Source: Crenobacter luteus (GTDB taxonomy: Bacteria > Pseudomonadota > Gammaproteobacteria > Burkholderiales > Chromobacteriaceae). From it: a stretch of DNA of 44,154 nucleotides. Below are positions 7,338 to 14,116 of this stretch, one piece after another (position 1 is the first letter of the stretch; each line of letters opens with the position of its first letter). The stretch lies in assembly GCF_004345725.1 (NCBI RefSeq), contig NZ_SLXG01000023.1:1-44154 (forward strand), written 5' to 3'. The notes under the pieces are model-generated. The model saw only the letters and a program-made list of their open reading frames with translations, did no database searches and was not told where the DNA came from. The translations under genes were made by a program, and so were the position numbers.

Positions 7338-8761
7338 AGCTGCTGCCGCGCACGCTGTTCGGCCAACTCCTCTTGGCGCTGATGGCCGGACTGATCGCCG
7401 CCAACCTCGCCGGCATGTGGCTCAACCTCGACGAGCGCATCCGACTCGGCCGGCTGATGAGGAGCGAATACGCGGCGCAGCGCATCGCCGAGATCACCGC
7501 GCTGTTGAACGACGTCGCGCCGAACGACCGCGCGCGGCTGGTGCGCGTGCTCGACGCGCCGCCGATCAGGCTGTCCACCGCCGAGCCCTGGCAGACGTCG
7601 CGCGGCAGCGACGAGGACGCGGCCGCCTTCGCCGCCAAGCTGCGCGACAAGCTCGGCGACGCGACGCCCTTGCAGGTGCTGTCGATCCAGCGCGTCGCGC
7701 GCGAGGAGCGCCACCGCCGCCCGTCGCTCGAGCCGGCGCCCACGCACTTGGCCGAGCCCCCGCCGCCTCCGCCCGACGGCGACGCGCCGCCACGGCGCGA
7801 GCCGCGCGGCGCACCCTTGACGCGCATCCTCGCGCAGACGCGGCTGTCCGACGGCACCGTGCTGACCTTCCGCTACTTCCTGCCCGGCCCCAAGCCCGAT
7901 ACGCCGCTGCGGCTGTTCGGCTGGCTCGCACTGATCGGCACTAGCGTCACGCTCCTGTCGGCGTGGGCGGTGCGCCGGCTGACCCGCCCGCTGGCGCTGT
8001 TCTCCGACGCGGCGACCGGCCTGGCGCGTAACCTCGACCAGCCGCCGCTGCCCGAGACCGGCCCGGCCGAGGTCGCGCAGGCGGCGCGCGCCTTCAACGC
8101 GATGCAGACCGAGCTGAAGCGCTACCTCGCCACCCGCGCCGACATGCTCGCCGGCATCTCGCACGACCTGAGACTGCCGATCACCCGCGTGCGGCTGCGG
8201 CTCGAGACGCTGCCCGACGGCCCGCACAAGGCCGGCATCGACAAGGACCTGGCCGAAATGGACGCGCTGATCGACGACACGCTCGCCTTCCTGCGCGCCG
8301 GCAACGGCAGCGAGCCGACGGCGCGCGTCAACGTCAACGCGCTGATCGACGGCGTGCTCGAGGACGCCGAGGCGCTCGGCGCGACCGTCGAACGCCACGG
8401 ACAGGCGAACGCGCCGCTGACCGCGCGGCCGCTGGCGCTGCGCAGGTGCCTGGCGAACCTGGTCGACAACGCGCGCCGCTACGGCGGGCCGGCCGTCGAG
8501 GTGGCGGTCGAGGAACACGGCGATACCTTGACGATCCGCGTGGAGGACCGCGGCCCGGGCCTGTCGGACGCCGACCGCGAGCGCGTGTTCGAACCCTACG
8601 TGCGGCTCGAGGCCAGCCGCGCGCGCCACACCGGCGGCAGCGGGCTCGGGCTGGCGATCGCGCGCGCGATCGCGCGCGGCCACGGCGGCGACGTCGTGCT
8701 GCTGCCGCGCGCCGGCGGCGGACTCTCCGCGAAGCTGACGCTGCCCATCGCGCCAGCCTGA
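7334..8761 (+). CDS. cpxA: CpxA/EnvZ-type sensor histidine kinase
   Basis: A 475-residue membrane kinase starting at a GTG that overlaps the regulator stop (GTGA), so the two are translationally coupled. Membrane segment 1 is near residues 8-27 and segment 2 near residues 195-215, enclosing a periplasmic sensor of about 165 residues with a proline-rich stretch (PPPPPPDGDAPP). A HAMP linker (VRRLTRPLALFSDAA) follows. The phosphorylated histidine is H277 in GISHDLRLPITRVRL. The ATP-binding domain shows the N box NLVDNARRYG, G1 VEDRGPGLSD and G2 TGGSGLGLAIA. It should sense envelope stress and phosphorylate the partner regulator, with the CpxP-like protein as probable modulator. The proline-rich insertion is not typical of enterobacterial CpxA. 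Confidence 0.88.
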   Translation: MKLLPRTLFGQLLLALMAGLIAANLAGMWLNLDERIRLGRLMRSEYAAQRIAEITALLNDVAPNDRARLVRVLDAPPIRLSTAEPWQTSRGSDEDAAAFAAKLRDKLGDATPLQVLSIQRVAREERHRRPSLEPAPTHLAEPPPPPPDGDAPPRREPRGAPLTRILAQTRLSDGTVLTFRYFLPGPKPDTPLRLFGWLALIGTSVTLLSAWAVRRLTRPLALFSDAATGLARNLDQPPLPETGPAEVAQAARAFNAMQTELKRYLATRADMLAGISHDLRLPITRVRLRLETLPDGPHKAGIDKDLAEMDALIDDTLAFLRAGNGSEPTARVNVNALIDGVLEDAEALGATVERHGQANAPLTARPLALRRCLANLVDNARRYGGPAVEVAVEEHGDTLTIRVEDRGPGLSDADRERVFEPYVRLEASRARHTGGSGLGLAIARAIARGHGGDVVLLPRAGGGLSAKLTLPIAPA

Positions 8762-8911
8762 AGGCGGCGGCAAGGCTCGGCCAACCCGTCACCGGACGCG
8801 CCGGGCCGCATGCTAATCTTTCGTCATTATGCGGCGATCCGATTCCCGCGACGCGCCGCCCTCCCCCACCACGCCGACCGCAAGCGGACGGCCGGCCCGC
8901 AGGAGCACAGC

Positions 8912-9688
8912 ATGACCATCCTCAAAGGCAAGACCGCGCTCGTCACCGGCTCGACCAGCGGCATCGGCCTCGGCATCGCCACCACCTTGGCCGAGGCCGG
9001 CGCCGACGTGCTGCTGAACGGCTTCGGCGACGTCGACGCCGCGCTCGCCGCCGTCGACCGCCACGGCACCAAGGTACGCCACCACGGCGCCGACCTCGGC
9101 CAACCCGACCAGATCGCCGCCATGATGGCCTTCGCCGCGCAAGAATTCGGCGGCGTCGACATCCTCGTCAACAACGCCGGCATCCAGCATGTCGCGCCCA
9201 TCGACGCCTTCCCGGTCGAGCGCTGGGACGCGGTGCTGGCGCTCAACCTGAGCGCCGCCTTCCACACCATCCGGCTCGCGCTGCCTTATATGAAGAGCCG
9301 GAACTGGGGCCGCATCGTCAACATCGCGTCGGTGCACGGCCTGGTCGCGTCGGCCGACAAATCGGCCTACGTCGCCGCCAAGCACGGGCTGGTCGGACTG
9401 AGCAAGACGGTGGCGCTGGAGACGGCGCGCACCGGCGTCACCTGCAACGCGATCTGCCCGGGCTGGGTGAAGACGCCGCTGGTCGAACAACAGATCGCCG
9501 CGCGCGCCCGGGCGCAGGGGATCGCCGTCGAGACGGCCGAAGCCGCGTTGCTGGCCGAGAAGCAACCGTCCGGCGCCTTCGTCACGCCGGCGCAGCTCGG
9601 CGCGTTGGCGCTGTTCCTGTGCAGCGACGCCGCCGCCGAAGTCCGCGGCGCGGCGTGGAATATGGACGGGGGGTGGACGGCGCAGTAA
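8912..9688 (+). CDS. bdhA: D-3-hydroxybutyrate dehydrogenase (SDR)
   Basis: A 258-residue classical short-chain dehydrogenase. The NAD-binding motif is TGSTSGIGLGIA at about residues 11-22, followed by NNAG, a catalytic Ser in NIASVHG, and the YxxxK pair in SAYVAAKHG. NAICPGWVKTPLVEQQI matches 3-hydroxybutyrate dehydrogenases (EC 1.1.1.30), which oxidise D-3-hydroxybutyrate to acetoacetate in the use of polyhydroxybutyrate or ketone bodies. The ATG at 8912 is preceded by AGGAG. A longer frame from 8810 is rejected because its extra 34 residues have no family match. It is a single-gene unit ended by a strong terminator. A copy of the CTCGGCCAAC word lies in the leader at 8776. Confidence 0.9.
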   Translation: MTILKGKTALVTGSTSGIGLGIATTLAEAGADVLLNGFGDVDAALAAVDRHGTKVRHHGADLGQPDQIAAMMAFAAQEFGGVDILVNNAGIQHVAPIDAFPVERWDAVLALNLSAAFHTIRLALPYMKSRNWGRIVNIASVHGLVASADKSAYVAAKHGLVGLSKTVALETARTGVTCNAICPGWVKTPLVEQQIAARARAQGIAVETAEAALLAEKQPSGAFVTPAQLGALALFLCSDAAAEVRGAAWNMDGGWTAQ

Positions 9689-9698
9689 CGCCGCCAAC

Positions 9699-9731
9699 GA
9701 AAAAGCCCGGTCGCGAGGACCGGGCTTTTTC
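9699..9731. terminator. Bidirectional intrinsic terminator
   Basis: A 14-bp perfect stem (GAAAAAGCCCGGTC, loop GCGAG, GACCGGGCTTTTTC) lies between the convergent bdhA and the sugar-phosphate transferase gene. T runs on both strands let it serve both genes. Confidence 0.92.
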
Positions 9732-9740
9732 TCGAAGCGC

Positions 9741-10877
9741 TCAGACGGGCAAGGATGGCGCACGCCGCGCGCGCTTCGCGCTGTGCGGGCGGTACAGGAT
9801 CATCCAGCGCGGCGAACGGAAACGCACCAGACGCCAGTACAGCCAGACGTACTTCAGCGCGAACAACAGGAAGATCGCGAACAGGGTACTCGCCGAGTCG
9901 AACAGAAAAACCGCCGGCACGACGGGCACCATGGAAACCAGCCACATATAAGGCGAGGTCAGCGCGTTGCGAAACAGCTTGTGCTGTGTCTCCGTGGAGC
10001 CGACCCGCCAGCGGACCAGCCGGCGGTAGACCATCTGGTGCAGATGCAGCGCGTCGGGCTGCCCGACCGAACGCGCCTGCAGGAAGCGGCGCCGGAAAAT
10101 CGAGAACAGCGTCTCGAACACCGGGTAGGCCACGCAGACAAGCGGAAACCACGCCGACACCTGCTCGTGCCGCCTGACCAGCAGCACGCCGACGACCGCG
10201 ATCATGTAGCCGACCAGGTAGGCTCCGCCGTCGCCGGCGAAGATCTTGCCACGGGGGAAATTCCAGAACAGGAAGCCCGCCAGCGCCGCCATCATGATCA
10301 GGCTGACCCCCAGCAAGGCCTGGTCGCCGACCCGCCAGGAAACGAAGGCGTAGGCCGCGAAAATGATCAGGCCGACCCCGCTCGACAGGCCGTTGTAGCC
10401 GTCGATGATGTTGATCGAATGCGCGACCCCGCCGACCGCCAGCATGGTGAACAGCAATACCGGCAGCCAGTGCCAGGCCAGCAGCGTATCGAGCAGCGGC
10501 ACGTCCAGCCGGTAGACCCCGGCGTCCAGCAAGAAGAACGAGCACGCGGCGGCGACGAAGGCCGCCAGGAGGCGCGGCAGCGGGCCGACCTTTTTGGTCA
10601 GGTCTTCCGCGATGCCCGAGGCGAAAACCGGCAGCGAACACAACACCAGACCCTGCGCCAGATCCGAACCATGATGCACCGCCAGCGCCAGCGTACCCAC
10701 CAGCAAGCCCGCCATCAGCAGCACCCCGCCAATGCGGGGCACCGCGTGGCTGTGGAATTTCTGGACGCCGGCGGTATCGTGGTCCATCGAGAAGCGGGCG
10801 TGCAGATGGCAGGAGCGCAGGATGAGCCAGCCGACGAAGACAGACGTCAGCAATGCCACCAATATACTGAGAATCAT
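9741..10877 (-). CDS. WecA/WbpL-like undecaprenyl-phosphate sugar-1-phosphate transferase
   Basis: A 378-residue polytopic membrane protein with 10-11 hydrophobic segments, of the MraY/WecA/TagO/WbpL glycosyltransferase-4 superfamily. Diagnostic motifs are SINIIDGYNGLSSG (catalytic Asp loop), FAGDGGAYLVGY, and the cytoplasmic His motif DALHLHQMVYRR. It would start O-antigen or exopolysaccharide synthesis by moving a GlcNAc-, QuiNAc- or FucNAc-phosphate from UDP-sugar to undecaprenyl phosphate on the inner face of the membrane. It is the last gene of the YjbE/YjbH/Wza/Wzz group. The L-QuiNAc or L-FucNAc pathway in the downstream island makes a WbpL-like donor choice plausible but unproven. A TATAAT lies only about a dozen bases before the ATG, with no clear ribosome site. 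Confidence 0.87.
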   Translation of the reverse strand: MILSILVALLTSVFVGWLILRSCHLHARFSMDHDTAGVQKFHSHAVPRIGGVLLMAGLLVGTLALAVHHGSDLAQGLVLCSLPVFASGIAEDLTKKVGPLPRLLAAFVAAACSFFLLDAGVYRLDVPLLDTLLAWHWLPVLLFTMLAVGGVAHSINIIDGYNGLSSGVGLIIFAAYAFVSWRVGDQALLGVSLIMMAALAGFLFWNFPRGKIFAGDGGAYLVGYMIAVVGVLLVRRHEQVSAWFPLVCVAYPVFETLFSIFRRRFLQARSVGQPDALHLHQMVYRRLVRWRVGSTETQHKLFRNALTSPYMWLVSMVPVVPAVFLFDSASTLFAIFLLFALKYVWLYWRLVRFRSPRWMILYRPHSAKRARRAPSLPV

Positions 10878-10888
10878 AATTTTATGAC

Positions 10889-10894
10889 ATTATA
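10889..10894 (-). promoter_or_regulatory. Candidate -10 element before the sugar-phosphate transferase
   Basis: A perfect TATAAT on the minus strand lies in an AT-rich gap between the wzz-like stop and the transferase ATG at 10877. No convincing -35 is seen. If used, the leader would be only about five bases. Confidence 0.25.
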
Positions 10895-10935
10895 CGAATT
10901 TTTTGACTACAGCATATCGCGAAATGCCATTTCAA

Positions 10936-12120
10936 TCAATCACTTGTCGTCGATGCCGTGAAGAACCCATTTTTTCGACTCTTCCAATAAGACTCGCGAA
11001 CAAAAGCGCCCAGCACGCCGACAAAGAAGCCCATGAAAATACCTACCAAGGTAATCAATGCCCGCTCAGGCTTGGACTTCTTGTCAGACGGAGTGGCCTT
11101 GTCCAGTAGCTGGATCATTGAGCTATCTTTGGCTTCATTAATCTTGGCCAGCTCATACTGCTTGGCCAGCAGTTCGAACATGGTCTCGTAGTACTTCACG
11201 TCGCGCAGCTTGCGGACGTACTCCAGCCCGGTTTGCGGCACTTTGCCTGTGGGCACTATGAAATCGCCCGCTTCGGGTTGCCCCTGTTCCAGCTTGACCA
11301 GCTGTGCTTTCAAGCCCTGGATTTCCTGCTGGGTGCGGATGTAGTCGGGGTTCTGTTCCGTGGCAAAGCTGCGCATCGCAGCCAGCTGGACTTCCTTGGC
11401 TGCAATTGTCGCGCGCAGTTGCGCGACGTTGGCGATGATAGCCTGCACCTGCCCGTCCGGCTGCAGCAGGCCGGTCTTTTCCTGCGTCTGCTTGAGCGCG
11501 ACTTCGGCCTGGGCAAGCGTGTTCTTGGTCGCCTGAAGCTGCTTTTCGTAGAACAGGCGCTGCCGCGCGGCATCGGTCACCGCCAGCGTCTGCGTGAGCT
11601 TGACCAGTTCGTCGACATAGGCGTTGGCCAGTTCGGCGGCGAACTTCGGGTCCTTGTCGTCAACGCTGACTCTGATCAAGCCATCCTTGCTAGCCGCGAT
11701 GCTGCTCTTGGTCGCCAGTTGGTTGCGGGTATCAACTTGGGTCGCCGTTTCGAATCGCTCCTTGAGCTTGAAACGCTGGATCAGGTTGTCCGCCACCGTC
11801 TGGCTCTGCAGCATGCCCACGTAGAGGTCGTTCGGGTTCTTGAGCCCGGCGATGCCCCCCGCCGCGCCGGCCAGCGCGCCCAGCTGCCCCATCATCGCGG
11901 CGAGGCCGGAGCTTTGCTGCTGCGGCGGCATGATCTTGGCGGTAGAGGTATAGATCGGCGTCATCAGCAGGCTGGCTACCAGCGCCGCGCCGCCGATACC
12001 AATGGTGCAGCCGGCGATCCATTTTTTCTGGCGGGCGAGCACGATCAGGATGTCGAGCAGGTCGATCTCGTCGCTTGGGTGGCCGCTCGCCTTGTTTTCG
12101 GTCGTTTGCATGTCGTTCAT
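10936..12120 (-). CDS. Wzz-family polysaccharide chain-length determinant (PCP)
   Basis: A 394-residue polysaccharide co-polymerase. An N-terminal Wzz domain begins DEIDLLDILIVLARQKKWI with membrane segment 1 at about residues 35-57. A long periplasmic helical/coiled-coil region (about residues 170-320, rich in Gln, Lys and Ala) follows, with a second membrane segment at about residues 355-378 in a GNVR-like C-terminal setting (PERALITLVGIFMGFFVGVL). It lacks the cytoplasmic tyrosine-kinase domain seen in Wzc, so it is of the PCP-1/PCP-2b kind. In the inner membrane it would set the length of the polymer made by the Wzy of the downstream cluster or of an exopolysaccharide. It lies 43 bases after the Wza-like gene. 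The start could be the ATG at 12120 or at 12111. Confidence 0.85.
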   Translation of the reverse strand: MNDMQTTENKASGHPSDEIDLLDILIVLARQKKWIAGCTIGIGGAALVASLLMTPIYTSTAKIMPPQQQSSGLAAMMGQLGALAGAAGGIAGLKNPNDLYVGMLQSQTVADNLIQRFKLKERFETATQVDTRNQLATKSSIAASKDGLIRVSVDDKDPKFAAELANAYVDELVKLTQTLAVTDAARQRLFYEKQLQATKNTLAQAEVALKQTQEKTGLLQPDGQVQAIIANVAQLRATIAAKEVQLAAMRSFATEQNPDYIRTQQEIQGLKAQLVKLEQGQPEAGDFIVPTGKVPQTGLEYVRKLRDVKYYETMFELLAKQYELAKINEAKDSSMIQLLDKATPSDKKSKPERALITLVGIFMGFFVGVLGAFVRESYWKSRKNGFFTASTTSD

Positions 12121-12163
12121 CGTGTTTCCCGGTCGCCCCGCGTCCTGCGCGGGGCCGTCTCGT

Positions 12164-14056
12164 TCAGTCCTTGAGCACTTTCAGACCCGCTGCGCCGAGG
12201 CCGAACTGGTAGAGAATGGTGGTCCATTCCTTCACGCTCTGCGTCCAGCTCGAGCGCTCGATCTTCTCCGGCACGACGACGGTGTCGCCCGGATTGACGC
12301 GCGAACCGCCAACGCCACCCAGCCAGCCGCCGGTCGCGTCGACCGTGCCGTCGGCGCGGATCACGTACATTTCGCCCTTGTCGCCGGTCTGGCTGGGGCC
12401 GCCCGCCATCGCGAGATAGTCCGAGACCGTGCGGCCGGGCTTGTAGATGAAGGAGTTCTGCTGATAGACGGCACCCAGCACCTCGACGGTGCCCGGCCGG
12501 CGTGGAATGTAGACGCTGTCGCCGTCCTGCAGCGGCAGGTCGGGCAGGTTCTTGACCTGGGCGCGGCCATCCTCGAGCTCGAGCACGATGCGGCCGTCCG
12601 CCTTCACCGAGCGCATCTTCTGCGCGAGCCGGCGCTGGCGCTCGACCTCGGCTTGAATGTTGGCGACGTTGTCCTTGTCGGTGGTGCCGGCGACGCGCTG
12701 GGTGGCGATCGACTCGATCTCGCGCTCGAAGCGGTCGGCGATCTCGTCGAGCTTGGCCTGCTGGGCGCGGCGCACGCTGTCGCGCGTCACTCGGGTCGCG
12801 AACACGTAGCCGTCCTCGTTCACGCCGCCAAGGCGGGCGACCAGCTCGCGCAGCGTTTCGCCCTTGGCGATCTGGAACACGCCGGTCTGCGCGGCCTCGC
12901 CGCCGACGCGGACGAATTCGCGCTGCTTCTGCGCGACGACCGGCACTGCGCCGGGCGAGAACACGCGGATCACGTTGGACGGCGCCAGTGGAAGTTGGCC
13001 GAGCGCCTGGCGCAGCGCGTCCTTGTCGCCGCGCAACTCGGCGACGGTCTGGTAGCGGTTGCCACTGTTCTTCTCGACAATTACGTCCTTGCGCTCGGCC
13101 GCCGCTTCGAGGCCGCCGGCCCACTCGACGACGTCGGCGATGCTGCTGCTACCCTTGAGTTCGTAGATCGCCGGGCGCTTGACGTCGCCGCTCAGCGCCA
13201 CCAGCGGTCCCACTTCGGGAATGTGGATCACGTCGCCGTCCTGCAGCGACACGTCCTTGCTCTTGTCGCCGTGCACCAGCATGTCGTACAGGTCGAAGGT
13301 GGTGACGACGGCACCGCCGCGCTTGACCTGGATATTGCGCATCGAGCCGGTGCCGGACGGCCCGCCCGAACTGAACAGCGCGTTGAGCAGCGAGCTCATC
13401 GCGCCGAGCGTGTAGGTGCCGGGGCGCACAGCGTGGCCGACGACGTAGACCTGCACGGCGCGCGTCTGCGCCACGCTGGCCGAGAGGTCGAAGTTGGTGA
13501 ACACCCGGCCGACGGCGGTTTTCAGGTAGCCCTGCAGGTCGCGGTACTTGACGCCCGCCACCTTGACCGCGCCGACGCGCGGCAGGTAGATGCTGCCGGC
13601 GCGGTCGACCGTAACCGTCAGGTCGATGTCGACCATGCCCCAGCCGCGAATCTGGATTTCGTCGCCCGGCCCGAGCACGTAGTCGCCGTTGACCTGCACG
13701 CCCTCCAGTGGCGTGAAGGTTCTGGGCGCCGACTGGAACAGCTCGCTGCCGAAGACCGGCAAGGTCTGGCCGGTCACGGTTTCGACGTAGGCGCCGAAGG
13801 CGGACTGCTGCTTCTGGGCGATCTCGGCACGGCTCAGCGGCGGCACGGCCGCGGCGGCCTGCGCAGTAGCGGCCGCCGGCTGCCGTGGCCCGTTGATGCT
13901 GGGCAGGCCCGATGCGCTGTCGGTCTCGTAGCCCGGCGCCAGGAAAGGGTTCATCTCGATCGCGGCGGCCGGCTGCACGGCCGCCGACAACAGCAGGGCT
14001 AGGCCTGCGGGCGCCAGCACCGCGAGCGCTTGACGGGGTATGGCTTTTTTCTGCAT
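12164..14056 (-). CDS. Wza-like polysaccharide export protein with SLBB repeats
   Basis: A 630-residue secreted protein with a signal peptide (about residues 1-33, AVQPAAA). A polysaccharide biosynthesis/export domain begins YVLGPGDEIQIRGWGM, followed by several SLBB (soluble-ligand-binding beta-grasp) repeats: VYVVGHAVRPGTYTL, VALSGDVKRPAIYEL, VRVGGEAAQTGVFQI and VEVLGAVYQQNSFIY. A charged helical stretch rich in Gln/Arg lies between the third and fourth repeats. It is longer than E. coli Wza (about 380) because of the extra SLBB units and has no clear lipobox. Such proteins form the outer-membrane or periplasmic export channel. The ATG at 14056 gives a proper signal peptide; an in-frame ATG at 14101 only adds charged residues. 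It lies between the YjbH-PAP2 gene and wzz. Confidence 0.85.
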   Translation of the reverse strand: MQKKAIPRQALAVLAPAGLALLLSAAVQPAAAIEMNPFLAPGYETDSASGLPSINGPRQPAAATAQAAAAVPPLSRAEIAQKQQSAFGAYVETVTGQTLPVFGSELFQSAPRTFTPLEGVQVNGDYVLGPGDEIQIRGWGMVDIDLTVTVDRAGSIYLPRVGAVKVAGVKYRDLQGYLKTAVGRVFTNFDLSASVAQTRAVQVYVVGHAVRPGTYTLGAMSSLLNALFSSGGPSGTGSMRNIQVKRGGAVVTTFDLYDMLVHGDKSKDVSLQDGDVIHIPEVGPLVALSGDVKRPAIYELKGSSSIADVVEWAGGLEAAAERKDVIVEKNSGNRYQTVAELRGDKDALRQALGQLPLAPSNVIRVFSPGAVPVVAQKQREFVRVGGEAAQTGVFQIAKGETLRELVARLGGVNEDGYVFATRVTRDSVRRAQQAKLDEIADRFEREIESIATQRVAGTTDKDNVANIQAEVERQRRLAQKMRSVKADGRIVLELEDGRAQVKNLPDLPLQDGDSVYIPRRPGTVEVLGAVYQQNSFIYKPGRTVSDYLAMAGGPSQTGDKGEMYVIRADGTVDATGGWLGGVGGSRVNPGDTVVVPEKIERSSWTQSVKEWTTILYQFGLGAAGLKVLKD

Positions 14057-14116
14057 GGGAAACGTCCTAAAAACAATCCTTGTCGATTTCGGCATCCGCA
14101 CCGCGTGCGGAAAAAC

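Noticed and set aside
12002-14002. A long plus-strand open frame opposite the Wza-like gene, and similar ones opposite YjbH-PAP2, gyrB, dnaA and yidC
   Set aside because: All are mirror frames of conserved genes with no start signals or domain character of their own.
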